From Rotaria sordida (Eukaryota; Rotifera; Eurotatoria; Philodinida; Philodinidae), in contig CAJNOL010000928.1 in NCBI GenBank assembly GCA_905250125.1, positions 1 to 64,000 on the forward strand: a DNA stretch of 64,000 bases, written 5' to 3'. The notes under the pieces are model-generated. The model ran no database searches. It was not told the origin of the DNA and saw only the letters and a program-made list of their open reading frames with translations. Within the stretch, counting starts at the first letter, position 1. Each line of letters begins with the position of its first letter. Shown here in pieces: positions 11,517-24,300 of this stretch. The position numbers and the translations under genes were made by a program.

Positions 11517-12849
11517 ATTTTTTCAACTATTGATTTATTATTTGTTACCTTGCATTAAGGCTTTCGATTGATGTGGGACATAACAAACAAAGATGAAGGT
11601 AATTTTTTCACAACAGAAAAAGGTATCTTATGAGTATGGATGAATGCGCATAATCCAAGGTAACTCGCGGTGTATATATGGCAGAATAATCCTTCACTAC
11701 TACTCATAGAACAACGTCATTAGATTACAATACTAATTTGGTCGTGGACGAACACGATTTAGCGAGCATACAACGAGCCAAAGTATGTTTTTTGAAAATA
11801 CAATCTCGTGACAAGACTTTTATCGTATTGAGTATTAAGCGATTTCTTTTGTGTATGATATTGGAAGCCCTAGCCTTGTATAGTGTTATTGTTGTATAAT
11901 TACTATTTTTTCACTTGCAGAGAAACTGTTTGAAAATTCTGTAGAAAATGAAGAGCAGATATTCGGTACTGTAAAGCTACACTCCTCAAAATATATCTAT
12001 TACATGAAGTGTCAATCCATTTTCTGTTTTTGTCAACATAGAAACAGAATCCATATAAAAAAAGTTTTATACAAGTCATAAAAAACGATTTTTAATCTAT
12101 TACAATCATACACCTTCAATGGCTTTTTAGTCGCTTGCGAATCGATTATAACCGAAAACTAATAAAAAATATGAAAATTTCATCGATTCTTATGATTGTT
12201 TTTGATTAAAACCGATATAAAATCGTAGAAAAAAAATCATTTTAAATCGATTTCAGGTGATTAAAAGCAGTAGAATTTCAATTCAGTTTTCTATGGCTTA
12301 CATTGATTATAATCGATTTGTTCATCATTATTAAATCGATTTTAATCGAAAATGATCAGATTAATCGATGAAGTTTGGATAACTTTGATTATGTTTTGAT
12401 TATACTCGATTAAAGACGTATGATTTTAATAGGGTGAGAATCGGTTTCTGGCATCACTTTTTTCTACCCCGGAAGCCTTCAATATTGTTTTATTCTCTTA
12501 TTCGAAAAGATTTAGTCTCGGTGAAAATTGTGTGTGATGCAGTTTAGAAAGCAGGTGCTCCCGGAAATCGTTGGGAAACGGGTTATTATTAAGTTAGTAT
12601 TTGTTCAAGCATGTAATTACGATAATACTTCAGAGTGAGTAGTTTTAATACCGCAATATCTAGTTTCTGTAATTTTGTCTTACGCCGCGATCACGCTTGG
12701 AATTTATTTAAGAATGTGAGTACTAAAAGTCCAGATAGCAGTTTTTCAGAGCTGAAAATATTCCAACAATGAATGATGTTTAAAGGCTGACTACTCTCTT
12801 TTCAGTCGATGCGAACTAGGAGTGAATAATTCATATTTAAAAACATTTG
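11517..12849. other. Noncoding stretch with a block of ATCGATT/AATCGA words
   Basis: No gene is supported. Between about 12100 and 12430 the words AATCGATT, TTAATCGA and GATTATAATCGA recur irregularly on both strands, as in a degraded simple-sequence array. The rest is unremarkable AT-rich DNA. Confidence 0.5.
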
Positions 12850-12992
12850 GTAAATTCAGAAATGAGTTTTAAAAAATTGAAATTTCAAATAAACTTAAAT
12901 TTATTATAAATTTATATTTCGCAAATTTCAATTTATTCTAAATTTAAATTGTGTAAAATTGAATTTCTTTTAAATTTAAATTGAACTTACAT

Positions 12993-14471
12993 AAAGGACG
13001 AGGACGCATAAGACCACAAATCGGCCCATTAGGAATTTTTCGAGGTAACCCTATTGAATCATACATCATCCGAAAGAGCATGTTAAAAGGAACATTTTGT
13101 TACTATTTTCATGGAGTTTCGATTGAAGTTTTGAAGCGAAAAACTATTTACAAAGTTACTCATTTTTGGGCACTAATCCAATAATCGACCATATCGATGA
13201 TCGATCCAATTTTGATGTAAGTTGATATGAAAGAGTGGTTGTGAAATTAAGTATTTGATAGCTCGTTGGTAAGGCTCCAGTCCTATATAAGAATTAATAG
13301 TTCCTTGATCGACTCAGTCAAAACAAGGCCTGGCATATTATTAGACATTGTTGACATATCATCTGTATTTACCACTAACTTTTATCTTTCAACGAATATT
13401 TTATCGGACAAATGGAAGGTACCAAAATTCTGATATAGCTCATTCGATAGCGCTTTTCAAAAGCTACAAAATCGTATGTTTTCTAACGTCTCAAAAATAT
13501 GGCCACTAGGAAAATTTCCTATCGGAACATGCTAGGAGTATGATTTATGGTCATTTTTCACTAATCATGTACCTATGATTTTTGAAAAAGTTCTACTATC
13601 AGTTCAAACTGATATCAGATTCGAATTCAGCACTGAAAACTGAGTGGACTTATGTATATCCCCAAAACTCTCCGACGACTTTCATTTTTCTCGAAAAATT
13701 CACACGTACTTCCCCTCAGGGAACAATCTTTCAAAAATACCTTGAGGGGGGGGGGGGTACGGGTGAAGTTTTCAAGAAAAATGAAAGTCGCCGGAGAGAT
13801 TTAGGATATATGTAAGTCCACTCAGTTTTCAGTGCTGAATCCCAATCTTGTATTAGTTTTGACCCATAGTAGAATTTTTGAAAAAACACAGGTACATTTT
13901 TAGCGAAAAATGACCATAAATCGTACCCCTAGCATGTTCCGATAGGAAACTTTCCTAGTGGCCATATTTTTGAGACGTTAGAAAACATACGATTTTGTAG
14001 CTTTTGAAAAGCGCTATCGAATGAGCTATATCAGAATTTTGGTACCTTTCATTTGTCCGATAAAATATTCATTGAAAGATAAAAGTTAGTGATAAATACA
14101 GGACAAATGTCAACAGTGTCTAATAATATGCTAGGTCTTGTTCTGGCTAAATCGAACAAGGAACTATTAATTCTTATATAGGACTCAAGTTCTATCAATA
14201 AGCTTTCAAATACATAATTTCACAACCACTCTTTCATATCAACTTACATCAAAATTGGATCGATCATCGATATGGTCGATTACTGGATTAGTGCCCAAAA
14301 ATGAGTAACTTTGTAAATAGCTTTTCGCTTCAAAACTTCGATCGAAACTCCATGAAAATAGTAACAAAATGTTCCTTTTAACATGCTCTTTCGAATGATG
14401 TATGATTCAATAGGGTTACCTCGAAAAATTTCTAATGGGCCGATTTGTGGTCTTATGCGCCCCCGTCCTTT
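12993..14471. mobile_element. 1.48-kb near-palindrome (foldback element)
   Basis: The left end AAAGGACGAGGACGCATAAG (12993 on) mirrors the right end CTTATGCGCCCCCGTCCTTT (to 14471). The arms are reverse complements over about 720 bp each with few mismatches. For example, the same 67-codon frame, ending YKVTHFWALIQ, appears at 12981-13184 plus and 14280-14483 minus. Only about 40 bp, including a run of 12 G (13746-13757), separates the arms. I could not define a convincing target duplication in the AT-rich flanks. The duplicated frame is short and unrecognised, so I do not call it a gene. Confidence 0.8.
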
Positions 14472-14985
14472 GAATAAAGTCATACTACTTAAAATTATTT
14501 TAAATCAATTTAAATTTACTTAAACTTATTTAATTTTTTTCAATCCAATTTCAACTAATTTAAATCCAGTTTAAATAAACATAAATTTCTTTAAATCCAA
14601 TTTAAGACTCATTTAAATCACTGTACACTTAATTAAGTTTTTTTTGCATTTAATTTAAATCCAATTTAAATTGGTTTAAATCTAATTTCAACTATTTTAA
14701 AGCAAGTTTAAATAAATTTAAGTTTATTTGAATCGAGTGTAAATTGGATTTTACAATATTTAATAAGTTCAAATTGATTGAAATTAGACTTAAATTGGAT
14801 TTAAATAAATGTGGATTTATTTAAATTGATTTCAATCGATTCAAATTGGATTTATAAAAATTTAAATAAGCTTGAATTGGGTTTTAATTGGACTTTAATC
14901 AATTCAAATGGATTTAAATTAATTTAAATAAGTTTAAATAAATTTAAGTCTAATTGAAATTCGATTTACATTGGCTCAACCATGG

Positions 14986-15360
14986 TGTAACGGAAAATAA
15001 TGAATAGACTATTTCGTTATTGCTGCAGCGTTTATTATGTTGCGATTACAATAACAATACGGGAGAGTAGCTTTACCATTATCCTCGGTATACGATGTTC
15101 GCTTCACTACTCCATTATCTAGTTGTGTTTCTCTTACATAAAACACACGCTTATATACGACAAAGATGAGAGAAAAAAGATAAAACATGAGAAGCGCATT
15201 ACAACATAAAGAGAATGATGTTCGATCATCCATAAATAAGCATAATAGCAGCGCGATTATGTAAAGTAATATCGATTGTATAACAACACAAAGAGAAAAG
15301 AAAGATATTACATCAGATGATATGTGCATTCGCACGCGTAGTAAAGATATTAAAACGATA
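14986..15360 (+). mobile_element. LTR-like segment, copy 1
   Basis: It begins TGTAACGG, continues through GAGTAGCTTTACC, and carries CACGCTTATATA (15146) followed by a purine-rich AAAGAGAAA stretch. A second copy with the same order of blocks starts at 16108 in the same orientation. A TG start, an internal TATA box and a purine-rich tail fit an LTR, but the 3' border (expected to end in CA) is unclear and no retroelement coding region lies nearby. The open frame 15009-15335 minus is incidental. Confidence 0.35.
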
Positions 15361-15710
15361 GTTTTTCTTTAGTATGAATCAGAAATTCACAACCTATATT
15401 TAGCGCTCTGTTGGCTAGAAACGATTTCTCAACTTAAGAATGGGTCAAAAATGACCCACTTGGTAGTATCAGGATTAAGTTCAATTACAGATAATTTAAA
15501 TCCAATTTAAGTTCAATTTTAATCAATTTAAATTTATTTAAATATTTTTAAATCGGATTCAAATAAATTCAAATTGATTTGATTAGATTTAAATTAAATC
15601 AAATGAAATTTGAAGTAATTAAAATTCTATTCGAATTAAATCTCAATATGTTTAATTTTAATTTAAATAACATTTTAATTAATATAAGTTAGATTTAAAT
15701 TTATTAGAGC

Positions 15711-16107
15711 GTCTCAAAAATGAAAGCAACCTTTCATCTCGAACATTTGTTATCAAACATATGTTTATTAGTATTTTAGTGTCATTAGAAGATAACAGGA
15801 ACGAAGTACGACTCTTTATATGCAATCTTTTATTCTGATAATTGTATTTTGACATATGGTAACAGTTTCTTGTCTTAATTCTTATTTATTTATTTTTTGA
15901 AGTCTTGTATTTTGACAATAGGAATGATCAATTTGCATTTAAGAAAGCTTATTAAATCTATAAATACATTTAAAAAAAATTTAAATTTAAAAAAGTTTAA
16001 CAGAGAAATCCCGCCACTAGCGCGAACACTTGCAGTCAATCAGTATTTTGATGTTTTGTTCTTGGACGACACTAATGATGTGGTAGGAAAGTATTTGAGA
16101 AAGTTAG
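15711..16107. other. Spacer between the LTR-like copies
   Basis: A 71-codon frame at 15897-16112 runs into the second LTR-like copy and has no recognisable domain. No primer-binding site, gag or pol similarity is visible. Confidence 0.35.
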
Positions 16108-16330
16108 TGTAACGACAAACTAGATGGAGTAGCTTACTGTCATCTTTGGTAATGACGTCTATTGAGCTACTTCACATACAATGCACGCTTATATAGGAGA
16201 GAGTAAGAGAAAGAGATGAACACAAAAGAGAACAATAGAGACAAGACAAAGAGGAAAGAGGAAACAAAGATCAAAAGAAGGTGATATCAATATCGACACA
16301 GTCAGTCGTGAAACACTCATGTACGTCTAC
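16108..16330 (+). mobile_element. LTR-like segment, copy 2
   Basis: It starts TGTAACGA and has GGAGTAGCTTAC, then CACGCTTATATA at 16184, then a long purine-rich AGAGAAAGAG stretch. The block order matches copy 1, but the spacing from start to TATA box is 76 bp instead of 160 bp, so one copy has an internal indel. It could be a solo LTR or the distal repeat of a short nonautonomous element. Confidence 0.35.
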
Positions 16331-19300
16331 ATATTAGGGTATAGCCCCAAAATGCCACCGCATGGAGAATTGTCCACTAGAATTTCTTGGTGACTGCGAA
16401 AAAATGCAATCAGTTCCCGTGTCGATTTTTGTCCCCTTCGAAGATGCTGTGTTTGAGCTAGGAAATAATATGGGAGCGTATGCAACAAAATAGAAGCACC
16501 TCATATTTAACGAGAACATTGTCCTTAAAAGAGCTGTAATGCTAGGATTTGATAGAAGTTTTCTGTCTCAATTAGGATTGTCAGCGTTTCTGTTCTTGAG
16601 CTTTCTCTTGTTTAGAAACGAGAAAACATCTCATATTGTGTTTTCTAGTAGCTTTGCAATGCACCTATGGACTTATACAATTTTGCTTATCGTTTTTGTC
16701 AGACTTTTATGCGTTCTCTATTAACAGGAACGGGTGCGCATCGCGCATTCCTCATTCCTGAGAGCGAGAACTCAAAACGAAGTTTAGATTTCTCAAGAAT
16801 GCCAGTGCAAGATACGTTTTACGCTCTAGAGCTCTGGAAATCTGTTGAGGTTAGGAGTATCGAAGTTGACGTTCTTAAGCAACGAGAAGACATCTCATAT
16901 CGTCTTTTCAAGAGGTTTTTAAGCATACCAAGATGTCTTTACATTTATGCTTATGCTTTTATTTGAGACTGTTATATGTTTTTTCGTTTCCAGGAATGGA
17001 ACGCGAAAATGGCAGTCCTAGTATTAGCCCACAACTACATTAGGCTATATGTTGCATTTTTGTGTCGTTTCACGATACTGCGATCAGGACAAACAAATAT
17101 TTGAGAATGCGAGCAACAAAATTCGAACTTGTAGGTTTTGAATAAACAGTATTCTCGTAAAATACTTTGGTAGTGAGGAATATTTACGAAACTTTCAATT
17201 CACAGTGAGAAAGTGTGATAATGGAGTCATGTTGCGTTTGTGTTATTCGCAACGCTATAATGAAGTGAAAAATTAGAAAAAAACTTTCAAGAAAAGAAAA
17301 CGATCGTGCAGATTTTAAGAAGAGATATTTTCCTTGAAATTTCTGTAACGCTAACATTTTGCTTTATATTTTTCGGCAATGGCGAATACTCATAAGTATA
17401 AGGCAGTTTAAGGTTTCTATGATTCAACAGCGCATTCATAGCGGTTGTAGATAACGGTGCACTAGAATAAATAACTGGCTAGCTTATTACTTGATGTTTT
17501 GTTGGATTTCTATAGTGTTCAACGAAAGTTTCCCAAGCAAGTCAGCATAAATATTCTTCAAAACTCTAGAGTAGTAATGGTGTTAGACAGAAAAGCAACG
17601 AAAATGTTATAACAATGCTGAAAACATGGAATGTTAACGATTTCCATGCGCCGATAGAGCTCATTCAGATTTGTATGTCTTAATGTCAAATCATAAGAGC
17701 AAATTAAACAATTATTTCTGTTGAGCTTTGAGAGCTTTACCCTGTGAATATGCACAAGGGCTCTTCCTTTAAAAGCCTATAGAGTTAAATAAATGCCAGG
17801 TTCCGAGACTTTTCCAAAATATCCGTGTTTTTCCATCGTATCTTTCCAGCTTTCGGGGAACTGCGAACAACTTATCGAAGTATCTTTTGGTGGCGCAAGG
17901 TTTTGGTTTGTGCAAAGAGCATCAGGCAATACTACGTAAGGCTCGTTGAATGCTGGAGTAATGTCACTTCGAATAGATTATGCGAGAATAGTGAGATAAA
18001 ACATAAGAGGCAGAGAGTAGTTCTTTGAAGAATAAATGCTTGACTACTGTTTTGCTTGAAATAGACTTTTATTGACTGCGTCGTAAAGTCTTTTTAATAT
18101 CGCACTGACTATAGTGCATAGAAACTTTTACATGCTATTTCAGTGCTAGAAAGAAACGATAGTCAGTATTCATAGAAATACTTTGAAAGTTATTATTTAT
18201 AGATTCTCATAGTACTATTATGCTAAGTTTTTGGTTTTATAGTTGTGTTGATAATTTCTGTAGGGCTTTGTAGAGGATTCTTTGGTGAATGTTTTGGAGA
18301 AAATTTGCTCCCAAACAATGAAAAATAGCACAGATATGTGTAAGGGTCCTATATGAGTTATAAAAGGTTGCAGTGTAAGGTAATATATAAATGAATGGAA
18401 TAGAGAAAAAAGATGCCCTTCTTGGATTTCAAATCACACATCTTCTGTTATTCGGAAAGATGTCTTAAGCCGATCAGACTAGAACGGACATTTTAATCTC
18501 TGTTTAGTATCTAAGTGTGCTATGGCCGATACTAATAAAATGGAGAAAGTAGCGAGGGTTCATTTATTTGGACTTACATTTTAACATGACAACGTGTGTG
18601 AAAAAAATAGGTCGGAGAGTCTGCAGTGAGAGCATAATTCCTTCAATGGCTTAACTTTTAGAATGATCCTGCATATTGTTCAATCATAGCGAACAATTGC
18701 AAGCACCCAGTAATTTAACTTTTTTATCACTTGAAAACGCTCTACTTATTCTAGGATATCATATGAGAACGTGATAGAGAGAATACGGATCGATAGTTCA
18801 TCACACGGACTATTTTCATGTAATTGTTTCTACGGATGGCACTGTTCAACGAGTTTGTTTGTTATTCACAACGAATTCTATATTAGCTAAGTCAGCTTCT
18901 AAGTCAATGAAAAGCTTTTTCTCAGTGGTAGAACAAAAACTTGAGATTATGTATGATAAAGTGAAAAATAGTCGCCGATCTCTGAAAGAGAAACATCATA
19001 TTCGTGATTATTCGGTGGAGTTGTTAGCAATCTCAGTAAAAGAATCTTAGATATCAAAAAGCCGCTGCTATCTGTTTCTATTATCTGTCTGAGTGTGGAC
19101 GACATTAACGAGTTTTCGTTTGGTCATGTTTGGTGTGACCGAAATAAAATTGGTGATGCGGCATAACTACAAGGATCCATAAGCAATTTTGGATGCAATA
19201 CTCGCACTATTAGTTTCGTATTTCTTTGAATGAGTATATCATAGTTTGATGATACGTCGTCACAGTCTCGTAAGCTTTACGGATGGGAACTAGAGGTAAC

Positions 19301-19440
19301 CTTTTATCTTTACTATCCTTTATAATAGAGAATGAAGATAAAACAAAGGATACTTTTACAAGAGATAATATATCTGGAAGACTTTTAGAACAAAGGAATG
19401 ATCTTTTTAAATTCACTTTAAATTAAGTCTAAAGCTTTTA
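16331..19440. other. Long stretch without a supported gene
   Basis: Several 60-99 codon frames (16334-16519 minus, 16539-16724 and 16667-16966 plus, 18859-19050 plus) have no recognisable domain and no convincing splice partners. Around 16600-16960 two phrases repeat about 265 bp apart: AACGAGAAAACATCTCATAT near 16615 and AACGAGAAGACATCTCATAT near 16881. This suggests an old local duplication. Confidence 0.4.
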
Positions 19441-19509
19441 CTTAACACTTAATATTAAAAAAAAAGAGTTTAGCGATCGCCATCTCATTTCTTAATATTA
19501 AGTATTAAG
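19441..19509. repeat. 69-bp perfect-stem hairpin
   Basis: CTTAACACTTAATATTAA at 19441 is matched 17 of 18 by the complement of TTAATATTAAGTATTAAG ending at 19509. The loop is about 33 bp and includes GCGATCGC. This is possibly the remains of a very small inverted-repeat element. Confidence 0.6.
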
Positions 19510-19617
19510 TTAACACATAATTCTTCAAATGAAGTATTAAGAAGGGGTGGGCAGCTCACACTCATGAGCGTGAGCAGTTTTCCTGTCTCAAATAGGAGAG
19601 GTATTTTGAATTTGATT

Positions 19618-19991
19618 TTTTTTCAAAAATAATGATTTTTTTATAAAGTTTGATCAAAGGTAGTCGAAATCGGGAAATCCCAATCTGTAATCGGATTTTC
19701 TCGAAATTTTGGGTGTCATTTTTTTAAAGATTTTTTACAAAGAAAAAGTCTTTTTTTTTACTAAAAATCATATTTTAAGTTAAAAAAGCTTTTTTGTAAA
19801 AGCACTTTTTTAAAAAACTTTTTTATGAAAAAATAATTTTTTAGCGGAAAAATGATTTTTTTCTTAAAATATGTTTTTTTGGTAAAAAAAATGAAACTCA
19901 AAATTTTGAAAAACTGATTACAGATTCGGATTCCCCAACCCCAATCACATTCGGTCAAACTTTGTAGAAAAAATCATTACTTTTGAAAAAT
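19618..19991. mobile_element. Diverged ~370-bp inverted-repeat element
   Basis: The left arm (about 19618-19735) contains AATGATTTTTT, AAAGTTTGA and CCCAATCTGTAATC. The right arm (about 19880-19991) contains their complements in reverse order (GATTACAGATT, TCAAACTTT, AAAAAATCATT). The arms are roughly 80% complementary by eye. The centre is poly-A/T rich. No clear target duplication was found. Confidence 0.65.
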
Positions 19992-21365
19992 GATCGATGA
20001 TGTTGATATTTAACACATTAATAAAATTAAGGACAGAGTCAGATTACTTATTTTTTCTCCTGACCATCTACTAAAAATAGACCAAGAACTCTGTAGTTTG
20101 ATTCATACAGCCTATCTACGATATCTCACTACTATCCGGTAGTCTAAATAAAATGTTTATGCTAGTAGCTCATCAATATGTCTTTCAGTTTTCATCATTT
20201 AAGACTCAAACTACATCTGAAGGGTTCCGGCTTAATACTCTTGCAGGAAATTTAAGAATACTTTATGTCGAATTACAATTCTGAACAATTGAACAAACAT
20301 AATATTCTAAAGCTCCAACATAGCCAACTTTCTTGCATAAGAACAAGTTTTTTTGTTTTGTTTGTTAGTATGTAGTGCGAGGTGCTAAAGCCATAGAAGG
20401 TATTTTGTAGAGCTGGAAGGCTCTCTCTTTCACACTCAATCTAGGTTGTTTCATAGCACAACATTTATTATAGATAAATAGGAACTCTTTTTTGTTTTGA
20501 AGTTTTGTAAAAGTCGCGTTTTCGAAAGAAAAGTTTGGACACATTCAAGAAAAATTTCATACATTAATCAACAACGAATTCTTTACGCTATATGTTTGCT
20601 TTTAATTTAAAGGGACATGAATGACACATTGCAGCAGAACTTGAGATTTTGATTACACTATTTCATAATAAAAATGAAATGTAAAGATCAACATAATCTG
20701 CTCACTTTTCGACACACTTAAAAAAATTTCTTCGTGAATTAAAATAAAACCTCGTTGAATCTGATTTTACTCATTGCCACCAAATATTAATAGTCTTTGA
20801 TTTATACAAGCAATTTTTTTGTCAAGATTTCTTCAGTTTTTAGAACAACAGAAAACAATCGAAGTCTTTTGAGGAAAACCGTTTAGAAATTACAACAGTT
20901 TTACTCTGATTTCTCCACTTGTTATTTAACATCAATTGTTTTAATATATTCTTAAGGAAACTTAAAGAAGAAATTCATTAAAAAATTGTTCCGATCTTAC
21001 TGAGCAAAAACTGAATGAGACAGACAAAATACTGACCCAGCTTTTTAACTTGGATTATGTAATACATATATATCGACTAATCAAACTGTAAGGGATCAGC
21101 AAAGAAAATATAGTCCAGTTAGTCTTTTAATTGTCCATGGCTACTCAGTCACCAAAAGAATCCTACTAGGAAATGGTCTAATACTAAAAAAATCATGGCT
21201 TCGCCACTGTATATGTCAATATTTTCAAAAATTAAAACTCAAAATTTTTGTAGCCAATTCAACATTTATTTCATCTATTGAATCGTACATTTTAGAAATC
21301 AAGCTTACAACTTTGATTCCAAAGTATCTGACGATCGAGCACCGCTCACATCTCAATAATTATCA
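19992..21365. other. AT-rich intergenic stretch
   Basis: I see no gene, hairpin or tandem repeat that I can support. It is the probable upstream region of the membrane-protein gene that starts at 21366. Confidence 0.4.
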
Positions 21366-24300
21366 ATGGCAATAGTAATTCGCGAAGACGTTGGGTCAAA
21401 TGGCGACGGGTAAGTTTGTTGACGCTTCATTCATGAGTACTACGATAGACCTGCTAATTTACTATTAATCACTCACAAAGAAAGATTTCCAAGTGCTAAC
21501 TTGTTTCTCAATTGGGACAGTGGTCATTAAATCGGTCATAGCCAGCTATATGATGCGGTAACTTTGACTGAATGCCTGATTCTTTAAAGCTGTTTAATAA
21601 ACACTATTACAATCAGTTGTTGACTTATTGTTAAGCTTTTTCGACGCGATCACATGCCGCGTTTTCGGTCTGAACTATTGAACATGGATAGGTCTTATCA
21701 TCACCAGAATTTCATACAAGTTTCTGTCGTAACGAATGCTTCTCCGAACTATTCGTTTTTCAAGCAGATCAAATCTTTCCAATGTTCAATAAAATATGAA
21801 TCTTTGAAGAACTTAATTTCTCAACATGAAAACATATATTTAAACTGTATATTTTGTGATATTCTGGTAACCATAAGATCTATCCATTTGTAAATTTACA
21901 AATCGAAAACACTTTACTCGCTTTTTTCGAAATGTCTTAGAACAGCTCGAGAAGCGAATAAAATAGGGCTCATAGCTCAGTCTCAAGCGTCTATACATCG
22001 AATTCAAGTTAGAGATTTACATAACTCTCGAGAAACAATAAAATGACTACAGTCGCAATCGAAAAACTATGTTTCACTTGAAGACTTCACCTTGTCAGCT
22101 CAACTTTAATAATGCTTTCGCTTTTTGTTACTTACAATGGAGGGGTTTGTATTGTAAGTCGAAAAAGTGGCACATGTTCGGGTCAAATGAAAGCTCTCAA
22201 CGCCAAACTAACAAGGTTAAAATATTATCTGCTTATAGCTCGCCTAGAGGGAGATATTTAACTTTTAAGTATAGGTATACAAATGAATCAGGAAAGGTTT
22301 TCTCCACCATTCTAAGGACAAAACATAGTGTTGTTCGAGCTGATTATAGGGTTTATAGAAATCCTCTTTCATATGGCCCGAACAACCCTATGTTCTGCCC
22401 TTATAATAATGGAGAAAACCTTTCCTGATTCATTTGTATACCTACACTTAAAAGTTAAATATCTCCCTCTAGGCAAGCTATAAGTAGCTAATATTTTAAC
22501 CTTGTTAGTTTGGCGTTGAGAGCTTTCATTTGACCCGAACATGTGCCACTTTTTCGACTTAAAATACAAATCCCTCCATTGTTAGAAATGCATGATGCAT
22601 ATTTTCCATATTTTTATTTCAGAGGATGGCTTAGTGGATTGATCCCCTTCACACTTGCGTGTATCGCTTGCCTAGTCTTGTCTGCAGCTGCGGTCACGAT
22701 CATACTCTCATTGATACCTGTATATGTTAGAAGAAATCTTAACAATGCGAATAACTTCGACAGAGGTTTGTCAATTCTTTTCTTCAGTTAAATAGTAGTT
22801 CATACTCTTTGTTAAGTCATTATTGCAAAAGGTTTAGAAATAGTATGAGAGGACAGATATAATGAGAAATTCAGTTTTCTACTAACAAGTTTCTACAAAT
22901 TTCTGACAGAGACCAAGCCGAAACTAGCCAGTATCATTAGTCTATCTCTTCGGTTCCTCTATCAAAGAAGAGTGATCCTCGTCATCCAAAATCTCTTCTT
23001 CTTGGTGACAGCTATTAAGACAATTTCTAAGGAATGATGGGTCTCTGCTTTATTAAATAACTATATTAGTTTTTCAGCAATTCTAAAGAGGATTCATGTA
23101 GTTGAGAACAATAGTTATTCTTGAGCGAGTTCCTCTTTTCTATATATTCAACATCATATTGTATTGATTATGTCAATGGTAAACGTATTATAATACACAT
23201 GACTGAATCCAAAAGTGTTTAAGATCTACAGAGTATACAAAAATCGAAGTTTCTGTTGTCATGGTTCTGAATTTAAATCGGAAAAGATTAAGGCATTTTT
23301 GAACATTTTTTATGAAAACACGAAGAAATTTATGTACTGCTTAGTATATGTACTTTTAGTCAACTTTCTAGTCCTTGTGAAAATCTTTGAGATTTTGGTA
23401 CTAAATTCTTGAGAGATCCAGCAAGGATCTTGGAAGGATCCATTGTTCTTTGCTAATGAAAGCGTGTAGCTACGAAATTTCAAGATCTTAACCAGCTTAC
23501 CAAAAGGTTTAAAATTACATAGGTCTGACCAAAAGTTCTGAGATCTTTAAATAAAAATATAAAGAGAAGGAGATATTTTTAATTTTATTTTATCAAATGT
23601 TGAGGATAGTTGCCATGATTATTTATATGAAGTTCAATTCTTTCTAACAATTTATTAAAAGTTTTTTTGAACTATTTTTCGAAAAAAATTTTAGCTACTT
23701 CGTATACAGCATACGTACATAATATTTCATTTATTTAATTAATTAAACTCTCTTCAATAGAGCTACTGATTAGGTAGCATTAGGTACGGCGAATATGACT
23801 ACTATGGCATTATATTGATGCCCTCTTCTGTCAAATAATTAATAGCATCGGGTGAGTATGAAGCCAATGATGATCCTCAAGCAGTTTTGTAGATTTTGCA
23901 CTTTATATCTCTTTTTGTTTTCATATTACATTTACAAAATGCTTCACACAATTTTCAATATAATACTTGTAACCTACTGTCATGCCTTTATCTATACTCA
24001 GGGCTATCTGATTTTAAACATATGTCAAACAAAGTTTGCGTTCAAATCTGTCTCCATGAACAATAGTCTTTGACGATTCATCCTCAATAAGCCAGCTAGA
24101 ATAAGATGACTTATGATTAACCTATATAAAATAAATCTATACTTCGTCACTAGTACTACTAGAACGCAAGTGACAACATCTGACAAAACTTCGCTAAAAT
24201 TTTAAGGCAAATGAAACATGATTAGCTCATGCGGCATCCAAGGTAGCCAAAGTTTTTTTCGAAAAATAGTTCAAAAAAACTTTTAATAAATTTTGTTACA

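Larger units (their letters stand above)
12850..15710. repeat. Diffuse AATTTAAAT-type array, interrupted by two insertions
   Basis: The stretches 12850-12990, 14475-14985 and 15476-15710 are built almost wholly of words such as AATTTAAAT, CCAATTTAAA and TTTAAATTGG with a loose ~10-bp rhythm. They read as one AT-only degenerate array. It is split by the palindromic element at 12993-14471 and by a non-repeat insert at 14986-15475. Confidence 0.7.

Noticed and set aside
22069-22569. 119-codon frame and its mirror-image 66-codon frame with the same peptide
   Set aside because: The same peptide on both strands is caused by the palindromic element at 22135-22581.
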